Made by a program: the position numbers and the translations under genes. From positions 124,001 to 188,000 of the forward strand of contig JAFEKR010000037.1 of assembly GCA_019022495.1 (NCBI GenBank): a DNA stretch of 64,000 bases, written 5' to 3'. The notes under the pieces are model-generated. The model ran no database searches. It was not told where the DNA came from and saw nothing but the letters and a program-made list of their open reading frames with translations. Below are positions 48,085 through 62,399 of this stretch, piece by piece. The stretch's first letter is position 1; every line of letters begins with the position of its first letter. Origin of the DNA: Epichloe hybrida. Taxonomy: Eukaryota; Ascomycota; Sordariomycetes; Hypocreales; Clavicipitaceae.

Positions 48085-51000
48085 CTAGCAATCTCTCTTT
48101 TTCCTTTATGGCTAAAGAGCTCAAAAACGTAATAAAAATCAGATTAAAGGAAAGTGTATATAAGTGGATCCCTTAATAGGAATCCGCTGCTCTGATTAGC
48201 CGTCGCGGCATTAGTTAATTAAATTAATCTATCATTCCTTGCCTAAGCTCCTGTTTCCTAATATTGCAGGTCTCTTTACCTATCCTTTAATATGAATTGT
48301 TAATTCGTTCGAATTAATTAAAGAGGAAAGTGATAAATTCGGCAATGCTTTTGTTATCACATCTACCGGATTATTATTGCCGTTAATCCACCTAACTTCG
48401 TAGATCTTATGCCTTTCGTATGATTAATGAAGAGCTATAATATTAATCATTAGTCTCTTCTCCTTTGTGGTTCCTAGCTTTATAAGATATTTATATAACG
48501 AAAAAGAATTAGTACAGAGAATCGTAGGAATTCAAGGCATTTTTAATTAATCCGTGATCTGATGTAGAGTTATGGAAATTGCGTAGGCAATATCTGCGCC
48601 TTAAACCATGCTATATAACTTAGAAGTAAGCGCGCTATAAGTAACTCTCTTGCTTTTTATTAAGCTGTACGTGATGATATTGCCTTTTATAATGAAGGTA
48701 TTATCGTCTTGCATCATCTCGTTGCTAATCACAATCACGTATCCGATCTATGAGCTTAAATCCTTATTGTTAGCAAGCGATCTATCTACGAACACGAAGA
48801 GCTTTGCCTCTTTAAGAACTAAAGGAATGTATTGTAGTCTGTGTTATTAATTCTTAATCTGCTATTTAAAGCATTTATTAAGGCATGTAATATCTTCCCT
48901 AGAGGGTTCTTAGTATTAAGCTGTAATTAAAAGGTTATATAAAGCCTCTGGTTAACATATAGTTACGATATAGCTTTCTTACGCTTATTACTCCACGTAA
49001 TCTTGCTTTACTGTTAAGGATTAAGGATTAACTTCCTTGATCTTTTAACTCTAACCTTTCTAGGTTAAGATTAGCAAATTATTAGTGTTCTAGGTTAAGA
49101 TACAGCTATTGAAGATAAGGGGGTTCTTAGCGGTTAATTATTGCTTTTCTTTAGCTGTGAAATTGGCCTTCTAGAGCTCTTTCTCTTCTTTTTGGAAGAA
49201 GTTATCGTCACTTAGGCCTAATGTATCGTCGGTTTGCATTCCAACGATGCTAAAGAGATTCTTATTATTTAGGGCTGTAATTAACAAGTAGGGATTGTAA
49301 GTTAAAGTTGTTATATTAAGGTTATCCCTGTGGTAATGGAAGTACGTTGCCTACTAGTGGGTTCTAGCCTCTGCAATCCCGTAAAGAGGTCTAATCAATT
49401 TAATTACAGTCCCTTCTAGAAAGAGATGTGTAATTTGCTTTGGCAGTCTCATAATAATTAGCCTCATTAGTATTATGTGCAATTAAGTGTAGGCTTACGT
49501 GATATCGCAAATCCAAAGGTAAATGCCTCTTTTTCTTAATAATGGAGCGATAGCTATAATAAGTCGTTAGCTTGCTTATTGTATTGTTAGCGATTACGTT
49601 AGGATAAATTCCTTTCCTTTATTATTATGGCCTTGTATAATGAGACAAGATTTCTTGTACGGCAAGTCTGTTCCTTTGCCTTTAATCTCTCTAACTATAT
49701 AAGAATTAAAGATTCTATGACCTCCATGCTTCGCTAGGTTAAACTTAACGAATTTGAACACATCGTGAGCTTACAGAGCGTTAATCTTAGCTTAATTAGA
49801 CTGCTTAAAGGGTTTTCCTAGGGTTATAATCCTTCCTTCTTAGCGGAGCTAAAGGGTAAGGTTCTAATTAGCCTCTTCCTTCACTGTGAGGAATACTATG
49901 CTTGGCATCCCTCTGGTTATAATCTCTTAAATAAAGGCCTCCTCTTGATCTTTATTTATAAGTATATAGAGCTAAACTAGGCTAACGTCCTTCTTAGGGC
50001 TATAAGGTTTTCTTTTCCTTACTTTTATTCCTTTAGGGCGTGGTAATAAGTCTTTAACTTAATAGCTTCCCCTTAGGGCCTTTTAGGCTTTATAAGCCTT
50101 TTTGTTAGACTCTCCTACACTTATAAATTACACTATAAGGGCCTTTCTTAGTCTCCCTCGCTTTCTCTTAGCTAGTGTCTGCTACTCTTTACTATCTTCT
50201 ATTAGAGAATCTCTTTTATTAGCAGTGGTTAGTTATATAGTTACTTCTTCCTTTACGTTACTAGGCTTTATCTCCTGCTACTCTAGTCCCTCTATAATAC
50301 ACAGGTCTTTGTAATAAGGCTTTACTACTGTAAAGCAGAACTTTACTAGGCCATAGGGCATGTTAATAGTATAAGTCTCTCTATTAGTAACAAGTAGCTT
50401 ATACAGGCTATACTAGCTACCTTTCTCTCTCCACATATATACATTAGCCTGCAGGGGTAGCTAATATATAGGCGCTGTGTTAGGGCTATTCTAGGCTCTA
50501 AGGGCATTACAGACTTACCACAAAGCTAGAAGACATTAGACTTTATCCGTTGCCTTATGAATTACCTTAGCATATTAAATAATAGAGACGCTTAGCGGCA
50601 ACTTATCTATTATCTATAGGTAGCCTCTAAAGACTAGCATAGTTAGGATAATACTATTTAGGCCTGTAGAGTTATTAATAGCCTTAATAGCTATTTAGAG
50701 GCGTTGCTCTAGCGCAAGATCCGTTCTAATTAAGTCTGTGATAATATTATAGGCTTAGCGTAAAGGTCCGTGGTATCTCTTAACCTTTCTAATGCTATTA
50801 TAGGCTTCGATTAGCATCTTACTAGTTTTAATTAACATTAATCAAGCATAATATCTAAACTTAGCGGAAGCGAAGTTATTACTAGCATTATAGATAATCT
50901 AATCTGGAGGTCCGAGATACATATCAATCTAACATTCGCGGATTACATCCTAGATGTCTTAAGCCTTCTGCTTCTTTAGATTAAGGAATCAGGCTACCTA

Positions 51001-52062
51001 GAATAATATTACTAAATTAATAATATAAAGCACTAGTCAGCCATTAATTTGCACGATATTAACGATAATCTCGTAGTTAAATTCGTGGTTATCTTTGATT
51101 ATGAACTTAAATTAACCAGGGGCCTTTCTATATATCTAGCAATGGTAGTAAACTTTAGTTAATTCCTTAATTACCTAGCGCTTAACTTTATAACTAGCTC
51201 AGTGAAGGATCTTTACGAGTCATTAAACGGAAGGATAACTAAGTTAATAATGTAATTAACGGATATCTCCTTCTAAAAGGTAGAAGGTAACTATTTCCTT
51301 CGCTTCTAGTAACCACTAAGGATATCCCTATCGTTACACAATAGGTATAGTCTTGTTACCTTAGATAAGCATGTTAGCGAGGTTATTAATCTTAACTTAC
51401 ATCTCATCCATATTAGTGATTAAGAAGAGAAAGGGGGTAGCTATATTAAGGACGTAGAATTCAAGCTCTCCGAGTTCCGTGGGCACATAAAGGATTCCTC
51501 TTATAACTGCTAATCCGGCGCTAAATATAATAATTTAGGGTTCATAGGGGGTCACCTTTAATAAAGGCATTAATCTTAATAAAGCCTTTACTTATACCTC
51601 TCTTACACTTAACTTTCCTACGGCACTAGTATTAGGCATAATCCCTTTAAAGACCTCTTCGGAATAGCGTTCTTCAGAGATATAGTAAATTAAGCCTTTA
51701 TTACACTCTTATAGCTCATAGAGCTCCTACCTAAGGAATACGTGTTAGAAGGCTTAATTATTTAGGGTTACGAGGATATTAACATTAGCGGCGTTATGGT
51801 TAGTCTATAATCCGGAGCAGAAGAATTATATAATGCTTAGGTGCGCTATTAATAGTAGCTCCTCTATATTATTATTATTATCTTCGGCTTCTATGTAGGC
51901 TAAAAGATATAATTCCTAATTCTAACCTAAGCCTTTATTAGGCTTGTTATTATCCTACTCTTTATAGGAGGCAAGGAATACCTAGAATCTCTTCTTTAAA
52001 GGGGGTGTATAATATGTTTTGCTAGCTTACTAGTAGTCCTTTTCCTTTTAATGTTCTTTAGC

Positions 52063-52132
52063 GGAGTAATTAGAAGACTAGTAGCTACTCTTACCGCACA
52101 TAAAGCAGCGCTTAGTGCTTAGCTTAGGGCTT
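52063..52132 (-). pseudogene. Copia gag zinc-knuckle remnant in B2
   Basis: Minus strand reads STKRCFMCGKSSY, then a TAG where the fungal copia knuckle normally has tryptophan, then SSNYSAKE where the family has a histidine. Two intact cysteines remain. The same site in B3 (59,083-59,152, +) has lost both. Confidence 0.6.
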
Positions 52133-54325
52133 TGCCTACGATAGCTTCCTCCGCCATGGGGGGATAATCGCTGTCTGTACTAATGATTAGTAAACATAGC
52201 CTCTAGAGGGTCTCCTTATTAGTACTAAAGGTATTAGGAGGACTTCTTATTTAATTCCATAATAGTAATTGCCTTATAGAGGTCTTTAGTAAGACTCTTG
52301 AAGCCTGCGGAGTATATGTATTCCACTATCTAATATTCGGGCACACTAGTTATAGCGTTTAAGGCCTGCTTGTAAAGTTTAGTATTTACTATCTTAGCAA
52401 GGTATAGGCCTCTGTGGATCTTCTTAAGGGTTAATAATATAATCTTAAGGCACTTAAGCTTGCTTTTATTAGGGTTCCTCTTAATTGTGCTCTTTAGCGT
52501 TATGCTACTCTATTTGTGGTAATAGAATTGCTAGTTGCTTTCTGTCTTAAAGCGTTAATAGACGCGAGTAATTATCTCTTTATAGGAATAGTTATTCCTA
52601 AAGAGGTAATTAAGGTAGTATTACTTAGTATTACCTATTAATATAATAGGGAAAGCCTTCTAATAATATGTTTAAGGAAGGTTAATTCTATTATACTTAT
52701 TTTTAAAGAGCGTGATCTTTAGCGTTAAGAAGTCATATAGCTTTTCACTATAGCAGTCACTATCCTTGTATATCTTCGTAAGCTCCGAGATCTTCTTTGT
52801 AATCTAATCTTCAGAGGGGAATTGCTATAAAGGCATAATTTGTTATGAATAATGGTCCACTGGTTGTTCTTAATAACGATTATCCGGATAGAGCTATTAA
52901 TATGATAGGGATTATTACGGGGGTTCTTATAAGGGTTTGAGTAATCTCTAGGGTTAGGGAAGGTTAATTTCTAGGGTAGGTTGTTAGGGCTGTTAATGTT
53001 AAGGCTCTAGGGGTTTAGAAGATTATGGTTGTTCTTGTGATCTTTCCTGTGACTAAAGGGGTATTAAGGTTTAATAAAGCACTTCCTTAAGCAATGCTAG
53101 GATTAAATATCCTAGGCCTTGCCTGACAAGGACGCTATGATCTTGTAAAGAATTGCGTAATTCTCTAATGACATCCTTAGATGCCCTTTTAAAGGTGTCT
53201 TTAGACTAGCCTTTAAAGTCTTCTTAGAATAATTCCTATAGGTTATTATCTCTCTATCCTTAATATTTACTAAGGTTAATAAATCTTGTAATCCAGTTAT
53301 TAAGCTTAAGCTACGTAGTAGTCTCTGGATCTAGCTTAATAGATTCTTTCTAGTTATGTAAGAATTCGTAAGTAAGCTATTAAAGGCATAGGGGTAATTT
53401 ATGCCTTTAAGGTCTCTTAGGGGTGATAATTAGAGCCTTGCTATTACTAGCAGCCCTTCCTCTTATGGAAGGTCTAGATTCCTCTGCTATTTTTAACTAT
53501 AAAAGGAACGTTACTAATTTATTAGTTTTACTACTAATTAAGCTCCTATATTTGCCCATTGCTATTACAAGGTTCTTCTTTTGTATTTTAGGAGCGTTAT
53601 TGCTCTAATAAAATTAGAAGATTATGAAAATAGGAAAAACGGAAGAAAAAGCAGCGGAAGTAGCAAAAGCAGTAATAAGGATAAAGTAATAAGAATAAAT
53701 CACTAGAGATAAAGAAAGCAACAGAAGTTCTAAAAGTAACTAGAAAATAATAGGAAAAGTAATAAGGGAATAACAGGAATTGCCACTTCCTGTTTTTTGT
53801 GAAAAGGAGGGAAGGAGGTAATCTCTCTCTCTTGCTAATAAGCATAGGGCGAATAGCACTAATAATAAAGGGGGTAAAAAAAAAACAAGCCATAAATGCT
53901 TATACGAACAGATTAAAGGTCTATTAGATAAAGGGAATATTTATAGAGAAGTTATAGATATGTTAGCTAGCTTAGCTAAGGTTATTCAACGTCGGGTTCG
54001 AAATAAATGCCTCGCGGCGATAGATTCAGTTAGTTGGTTGGTTTTCTCGTGATAGACAATAAAATTGACAATTGATAATAATATCCTAGATAGATATAAC
54101 GAAGTTATATCCCTAAGCCTAAGGGTTAATAGATTAATTCCTTAGAAGCCTAATAAGCCCGCAACCAGGATTCTAGTCTCTTCCTTTAGCACACTTGTGC
54201 AGTTATGCCTCTCTACCATAATGACCGTTATAGCATAATAAGGGGTAGTGGCAGTGGTGTCTATAGAAATGTCTCTTCTTATGATACCTAGCTTATCTGT
54301 GGTTGTGAAGTTAACCACTGATTAG

Positions 54326-54588
54326 TGTTGGATGCACTAAGGTCCTGCGCAGGTAATAAATCCCGTATAAATTCGAAGTCAATAATAGATAGTTAGCTAG
54401 CTAGCTAGGAAAGAGGGAAAAGAGAGGGAAAGTCTAGATGCTAGAAAAGTAGGCGAAATCCGTATGTGGGGCACAAAAAGGGGGTGGCGAATTAATGCAG
54501 CCAATCATATCGTGTGCATCGCGCCGGACCCACAATTAGTCCGGTCTTTGGCCACGATTGAACCGATGAAGATCCGAAGGAATCAACA
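54326..54588 (-). repeat. LTR of B2 (5' LTR, right)
   Basis: 263 bp, TGTTGG...TCAACA. About 16 differences from its partner by eye, all transitions. Inner border AACCACTGATTAG (54,313-54,325). Confidence 0.9.
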
Positions 54589-54593
54589 ATTAG

Positions 54594-56793
54594 ACTAATT
54601 AAACCATAAAACTATAGTTTTAGTTAGGGAGTTAGATAATGGTTAATTTATATGTAAATTTTAATATCTTAAGGGGTAGCCCTTAATTTCTGGATTTCCT
54701 ATATAAATATTTAATTTAGGCTATCCTACACTATCCTAGGTTACTATCTCCTTATCTAGGTTATAAACTAGTGCATAACCCACGTGATTTAACTATAACA
54801 CTAAGTCCACATAGTAGTTATTGCTATCCCTAGTTTTATTAACTAATTCTTTAATTTAGTTATTTATATAGTAATTTCTAATTTTTAAGGGGGAGGCCTT
54901 AATTTCTTTATTTCCTATATAAATTAGTCCTTAGTTATACCTAAGTATATCTATCTTTAAACACTAGTCTTTGTTTATATCTAAGTATTATAAATACTAT
55001 AGCCTAACCTTAGTTTCTCTAGGTAAACCTAGATTATTAGCATTTATATAGTGTTTTCTATTTCCTAAGGGGTAGACCTTAATTTCTAATTCTCCTATAC
55101 AAATTAAGTAGTCGCTACGTCCTAGCGCGTCCGCCCCTAGTTCTTGCTTTATTAGAATGCCTAACTCCTATGTATTACATATCCTAAGTTCTATTTCTTA
55201 AACTAAGGCCTGATTTTCATTATTTAGGTAGTAATTCTTACTTTATAAGGGGGTACCCTTAATTTTTAACTTTCCTATATAAATTAGGACTTCCCTATAT
55301 CTAGAGGTATTTTCTATAGGTTTCTCCTATCCTTTTCTAATGCTATAGGAGTTTTTTAGTATTTTAAATAGATTAAGTTTATTATACCTATCTAATTCCT
55401 ATTCTTTAGCTAGGTTAGGCCTTATAAATTCTTTAAATTTCTCTTTATTTATTTCTTTCTCTTCTAATTCTTTAGGATTATTCTTTATTATATCTTCCTA
55501 TAATAATCCTAGTTCTTTATAATAGTTCTTATTAACTTATGCTCTTACTAGGTTTTATTTAATAAAACTATAGTTTATACTTACTACTAATTTCTTTTCC
55601 TATAAAGTCTTATAGCGGTTAGTCTAACTCTATATAATTATTTAGTATATTAATATAGGTTTTAGTTAATTAAGGCTAGAGTAGTAAGAGGTAAATAATT
55701 TAATTTCTATCTTAGGGTTTAACATAAGGATTAATCTATTTATAATAATATTTTATAGTGGTTTCTAGATAACTATAGCGGTAAACTTTAACTCTAGTTT
55801 ATAGGTAAGAACTTATTTATTAGTTATTTTCGCTATATTATCTAGGCTAGAACTATATAAGCTATCTATCTTACTTCTAACCTTATTTATAGTAATATTA
55901 TTCTTCCTATTAATACTCCCCTTAGTTTTACTATCTTTCTAATATACCTTTTATCTATGCTTTATTCCCTAAGTATTCTCCGCTAGTGTTTCTTTAAAAC
56001 TTATTATTCTAATCTTATCTAGTAATAGTGAATTATGAACACGCGAATAACTGCTAGTATCTTTATTATTTGTAATTCTTAGTTTTCTAATCCCTGGTTT
56101 TCTGCTTTATTAAATACCTTACTATTTAATCCCCTTAGGATTTCCTTAACCTCCTCTAGGATTTCTTAGTTATTCTCTATAAACTCTATAATTTTATCTA
56201 GTCCTATTCTCTATAGAAGCTAGGCATGTAAATTAGATTATTAGAATAAGTCTAGGCATAGGTATATTAGGAGTGTTTATATTTTACTCTTAGTACCTAT
56301 AATTATGATTTTCTCTAGCCTATAATATTTAATAGTATTTATTCTTTATAACTAAACCTTTCCTAATAATATATCCTAATCTTATTAAGCTAGTATTACG
56401 TAGTATTTAGCTAGAGCTAAGATTCCCCTAGCTATAATCTAGAGGTAAGCATAGTAGGAGATTAGTTAACGTATGTTATTTGCTATCTTAATGAATCTTA
56501 ATTTGTAAAGTTAGACTAAAGGGATTCTATGCCTCTTTAGGTAATTTACATTTACTAGTTCTATGCTTAAGCTGCTATTAAGCAAAGCTAAGTCACACTA
56601 AATACCCTTAATATACGTTATAATATATCCTAGGGTTATTAGTACTTTGCTATGATGCTATCTAGCCTAGTAATATTATTATATGTAATTATAGCGTTTA
56701 TTAACCCTAGGGATCTATAGGCTACTATTTCTAGACCTATTATTCCCTTATATAGCTCTAAGAGATAAGAGATAATTACTTTAGCTCTATTAC
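54594..56793 (-). mobile_element. Ty3/gypsy element G, third piece
   Basis: AT-rich sequence between B2 and B3. By position it should be the upstream pol or gag part of G. I could not recognise a domain in it. Around 54,600-55,300 a loosely repeated motif recurs about every 200 bp (AAGGGGTAGCCCTTAATTTC, AGGGGGAGGCCTTAATTTC, AAGGGGTAGACCTTAATTTC, AAGGGGGTACCCTTAATTTT). Confidence 0.5.
54655..55285. repeat. Four degenerate direct repeats about 190-230 bp apart
   Basis: A motif of the form AAGGGGGWRSCCTTAATTTC followed by TTTCCTATATAAAT occurs near 54,672, 54,886, 55,070 and 55,246. Spacing is about 180-215 bp. This suggests an old tandem duplication inside element G or a separate repeat. Confidence 0.6.
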
Positions 56794-57051
56794 TGTTGAT
56801 TCCTTCGGATCTTCATCGGTTTAATCGTGGCCAAAGACCAGACCAATTGTGGGTCCGGCGCGATGCACGCGATGTAATTAGCTGCATTAATTCGCCACCC
56901 CCTTTTGTGCCCTACATACGGATTTCGCTTACTTTTCTAGCATCTAGACTTTCCCTCTCTTCTCCCTCTTTCCTAGCTAGCTATCTAACTATTATTAACT
57001 TTAAATTTATATGGGATTTATTACTTACGCAGGACCTTAGTGCATCTAACA
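56794..57051 (+). repeat. LTR of B3 (5' LTR)
   Basis: 258 bp, TGTTGA...CTAACA, reverse complement of the B1/B2 LTRs and a few bases shorter. Confidence 0.9.
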
Positions 57052-60000
57052 CTAATTAGTAATTAACTTCATAACCATAGATAAGCTAGGTATTATAAGA
57101 AGAGACATTTCTATAAACACTACTGCTACTACCCCTTATTATGCTGTAATAGTTATTATAGTAAAGAGGTATAACTACATAAGTGTACTAAAGGAAGAGA
57201 CTAGAATCCTAGTTATAGGCTTATTAGGCTTCTAAGGAATTAATCTATTAACCCTTAGGCTTAGGGATATAACTTTATTATATTTATCTAGGATATTATT
57301 ATTAATTATTAATTTTATTGTCTATCATAAGAAAACTAACCAAATAACTGAATCTATTGCTATGAGGCATTTATTTCGAACCTAACGTTAAATAACCTTA
57401 GCTAAGCTAGCTAACACATCTATAACTTCTCTATAAATATTCCCTTTATCTAATAGACCTTTAATCTATTCGTACAAGTATCTACAGCTTGTTTCTTACC
57501 CCCTTTATTATTAGTGCTATTTGCCCTATACTTATTAGTAAGAAAGAGAGATTACCTCCTTCCCTTCTTTTTATAAAAAACAGGAAGTAGTAATTCCTGT
57601 TATTCCCTTATTACTTTTCCTATTATTTTCTAGTTACTTTTGGCACTTCTGTCGCTTTCTTTGTCCCTATTAATTTACTCCTATTACTACTTTTTCCTTT
57701 AATAGTTAAAAATAGCAGAGGAATCTAGACCTTCTATAAGAGGAAGGGCTGCTAGTAATAGCAAGGCTCTAATTATCACCCCTAAGAGACCTTAAAGGCA
57801 TGAATTACCCCCACGCCTTTAATAGCTTACTTACGAATTCTTGCATAACTAGAAAGAATCTATTAAGCTAGATCTAAAGACTACTACGTAGCTTAAGCTT
57901 AATAACCAGATTGTAAGATTTATTAACCTTAGTAAGCATTAAGGATAGAGAGATAATAACCTATAGGAATTATTCTAAGAAGACTTTAAAGGCTAGTCTA
58001 AAGACACCTTTAAAAGGGCATCTAAGGATATTATTAGAGAATTACGTAATTCTTTACGAGATTATAGCGTCCTTATTAGGCAAGGCCTAGGATATTTAAT
58101 CCTAGTATTACTTAAGGAAGTGCTTTATTAAACCTTAATACCCCTTTAGTTATAGGAAAGATCATAAGAAAGACTATAATCTTCCAAGCCCCTAGAACCT
58201 TAACATTAATAGCCCTAATAACCTACCCTAGAAATTAACCTTCCCTAACCCTAGAGATTACTTAAACCCTTATAAGAACCCCCGCAACAATCCCTATTAT
58301 ATTAATAGCTCCATCTAGATAATTATTATTAAGAATAACTAGTAAACTATTATTTATAACAAATTATACCTTTATAGTAATTCCCCTCTAAAGATTAGAT
58401 TATAAAGAAGATCTTAGAGCTTATAAAGATATATAAGGATAGTAACCACTATAGTAGAAAGCTATATAACTTCTTAACACTAAAGATTATGCTCTTTAAA
58501 AATAAGTATAATAGAATTAACCTTCCTTAAACGCATTATTAGAAGGCTTTCCCTATTATATTAATAGGTAATACTAAGTAATACTACCTTAACTATCTCT
58601 TTAGGAATAACTATTTCTATAAAGAGATAATTACTTATATCTATTAGTGCTTTAAGATAGAAAGTAACTAGTAATTCTATTACTATAAGTGGAGTAGTAT
58701 AACACTAAAGAGTATAATTAAGAAAAACCCTAATAAAAGTAAGCTTAAGTACCTTAAGATTATATTATTAACCCTTAAGAAAATTCACAGAGGCCTATAC
58801 CCTACTAAGATAGTAAATACTAAACTCTATAAGTAAGCCTTAAACGCTATAGCTAGTATGCCTAAATATTAGATAGTAAAATATATACACTCGCTTTAAG
58901 AGTCTTACTAGAGACCTTTACAAGGTAATTACTATTATGAAATTAAATAAGAAGTCCTCCCAATATCTTTAGTACTAATAAGGAGACCCTCCAGAGGCTA
59001 TATTCACTAATTATTAGTACAGATAGTAATTATCCCCCTGTGGCAGAGGAAGTTATTATAGATAAAGCCCTAGGCTAAGCACTAAGCGCTACTTTATATA
59101 TAATAAAAGCAGCTACTAGTCTTCTAATTACTTTACTAAAGAGTATTAAAAGGAGAAAGACTACTAGTAAGCTAGTAAAACATATTATACACCCCCTTTA
59201 AAGAAGAGATTCTAGGTATTCCTTGCCTCCTATAAAGGGTAGGATAATAATAAGCCTAATAAAGGCTTAGGTTAGAATTAGGAATTATATCTTTTAGCCT
59301 ACATAGAAGCCAAAGATAATAATAATAATATAGAGGAGCTACTATTAATAGCACACCTAAGCATTACATAATTCTTCTACTCTAAATTACAGACTAACTA
59401 TAACGCTACTAATATTAATATCCTTATAACCCTTAATAATCAAGCCTTCTAACACATATTCCTTAGATAGGAGCTTTATAAGCCATAAGAGTGTGATAAA
59501 GGCTTAATTTGCTATGTCTCTAAAGAATACTATTCTAAAGAGGTCTTTAGAGGGATTATACCTAATACTAGCGCTATAGGAAAGTTAACTATAGGAGAGG
59601 CATAAGTAAAGGCTTTGTTAAGATTAATGCCTTTATTAAAGGTAACCCCTTACAAACCCTAAATTATCATATTTAGCGCTAGATTAGCAGTTATAAAAGG
59701 AATCCTTTATATGCTTATAGAGCTTAGAGAGCTTAAATTCTATGTCCTTAACATAGCTACCCTATTTCTCTTCTTAATTACTAATATAGATAAAATACAA
59801 GTTAAGATTAATAACCTTACTAATATACTTATCTAAGGTAACAAGACTATACCTATTATGTAATAATAGGGACACCCTTAGTAGTTACTAGAAGTAAGAG
59901 AGATAGTTACCTTCCACCTTTTAGAAGGAGATATCTATTAATTACATTATTAACTTAGTCACCTTTCTGTTTAATGGCTTATAAAGATCCTTTACTAAGC

Positions 60001-61399
60001 TAGTCACGAAGTTAAACGCTAGGTAATTAAGGAATTAACTAAAGTCTACTACTATTACTAAATATATAGAAAGGCCCCTAGTTAATTTAAGTTTATAATC
60101 AAAGATAACCACGAATTTAACTACGAGATCATTGTTAATATCATGCAAATCGATAGCTAACTAGTACTTCACATTATTAATTTAGTAACCTTGTTCTAGG
60201 TAGCGTGGTTCCTTAATCTAAAGAAGTAGAAGGCTTAAGATATCTAGGATATAATTCGCGAATGTTAGATTAATACTTATCTTAGACCTCTAGATTAGAT
60301 TATCTATAATGCTAGTAATAACTTCGCTTCTGCTAAATTTAGGCATTATGCTTAATTAATGTTAATTAAAACTATTAAGATACTAATTAAAGCCTATAAT
60401 AGCATTAGAAAGGTTAAGAGATACCACGGACCTTTATGACAAGCCTATAATATTATCATAGACTTAATTAGAATAGAGCTCACGCTAGAGTAATGCCTCT
60501 AAATAGCTATTAAGGCTATTAATGACTTTATAAGCCTAAATAGTATTATCCTAACTATGCTAGTCTTTAGAGGCTACCTACGGATAATAGATAAGTCACC
60601 GCTAAGTATCTTTATTATTTAATATGCTAAGGTAATTCGTAAGGTAATAGATAAAGTCTAACATCTTCTAGCTTCATAGCAGGTTTATAATACCCTTAAA
60701 GCCTAGAATAGCCCTAATATAGCGCCTATACATTAGCTACCCCTATAGGCTAATATATATATATAGAGAGAGAAGGGTAGCTAGCATAGCCCTTATAAGC
60801 TACTTGCTACTAATAGAGAGACCTATATAGTTAATATACCCTATAGCCTAGTGAAGTTCCGCTCTATAGTAGTAAAGCCTTACTATAAAGACTTATATAT
60901 TATAAAGGGACTAGAGAAGCAGGAGATAAAGCCCTATAATATGCTAGAGTAGTAGGAGATAAAGCCTAGTAATATAAAGGAAGAAGTAACTATATAACTA
61001 ATTACTACTAATAAAAGAGATTCTCTAATAGAAGATAATAAAGAGCTATAGATACTAGCTAAGAGAAAGCAAGGGAGACTAAGGAAAGCCCTTATAGTGT
61101 AATTTATAAGTGTAGGAGAGTCTAATAAAGAGGCTTATAAAGCCTAAAAGGCCCTAAGGGGAAGCTATTAAGTTAAAGACTTATTACCACGCCTTAAAGG
61201 AATAAAAGTAAGGAAAAGAAAACCTTATAGCCCTAAGAAGGACGTTAGCCTAGTTTAGCTCTATATACTTATAAATAAAGATTAAGAGAAGGCCTTTATT
61301 TAAGAGGTTATAACTAGAGGGATACTAAGTATAGTATTCCTTATAGTAAAGGAAGAGGCTAATTAGAACCTTACTTTATAACTCTACTAAGAAAGGAAG

Positions 61400-62050
61400 A
61401 TTATAACCCTAGGAAAACCCTTTAAGCAATCCGATCAAGCTAAGATCGACGCTTTGCAAGCTTGCGATATGTTTAAATTTATTAAGTTTAACCTAGCGAA
61501 GCACGGAGGTTATAGAATCTTTGATTCTCGTATGGTTAGAGAGATTAAAGGTAAAGGAACGGACTTGCTATACAAGAAATCTTGTCTTATTATATAAGGC
61601 TATAATGACAAAGGAAAGGAATTTATCCTAACATAATCACTAATAATTCAACAAGCAAGCTAATAACTAATTATAGCTATTGCTCCGTTATTAAGAAGAA
61701 GAGGCATTTACCTTTAGATTCGTGATATTACATAAGCTTACACTTAATCGCACATAATGCTAACGAGGCTAATTATTATAAGATTACTAAAGCAAATTAC
61801 ATATCTCTTTCTAGAAGGGACTGTAATCAAATTAATTAGACCTCTTTATGGGATCGTAGAGGCTGGAACCTACTAGTAGGTAACGTACTTCCATTACCAT
61901 AGGGATAACCTTAATATAATAACCTTAACCTATAATCCTTGCTTATTAATAATAGCCCTAAATAATAAGAACCTCTTTAGCATTATTAGAATACAAACTA
62001 ATGATATATTAGGCCTAAGTAATAATAACTTCTTCTAAAAAGAAGAGAAA
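61400..62050 (+). pseudogene. Copia reverse transcriptase remnant of B3
   Basis: Plus-strand frames include FNLAKHGGYRIFDSRMVREI, then KGKGTDLLYKKSCLII, then GYNDKGKEFILT and FLEGTVIKLIRPLYGIVEAG, the order found in fungal Ty1/copia RT. Stops occur mainly at positions expected to be Trp or Gln. Confidence 0.7.
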
Positions 62051-62399
62051 GAGCTCTAGAAGGCTAATTTCATAGCTAAAGAAAAGTAATAATTAACTAC
62101 TAAGAACCCCCTTATCTTTAATAGCTATATCTTAACCTAGAACACTAATAACTTGCTAATATTAACCTAGAAAGGCTAGAGTTAGAAGATTAAGGAAGTT
62201 AATCCTTAATCCCTAACGGTAAAGCAAGATTATGTAAAGTAATAAGCGTGAGGAAGCTATATTATAACTATGTGTTAACCGGAGGCTTCGTATAACCTTT
62301 TAATTACAGCTTAACACTAAGAGCCCTTTATAGAAGATATTATATATCTTAATAAACGCCTTAAATAGTAGATTAAGAATTAATAACGCGGACTATAAT

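Larger units (their letters stand above)
47822..54588 (-). mobile_element. Ty1/copia LTR retrotransposon, family B copy 2
   Basis: Two 263-bp LTRs, 47,822-48,084 and 54,326-54,588, are flanked by a perfect 5-bp duplication ATTAG (47,817-47,821 and 54,589-54,593). Total 6,767 bp. Collinear with B1 along its whole length. Coding is on the minus strand, with RNase H at about 48,350-48,800, RT at about 49,150-49,900 and gag zinc knuckle at 52,063-52,132. This copy looks the least mutated: the knuckle still reads STKRCFMCGKSSY before a stop. All long frames are nevertheless broken. It interrupts element G. Confidence 0.9.

Noticed and set aside
56796..57059. Open frames inside the B3 LTRs (also 63,226-63,459)
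   Set aside because: They lie within the long terminal repeats, are repeated in both, and lack any family feature.
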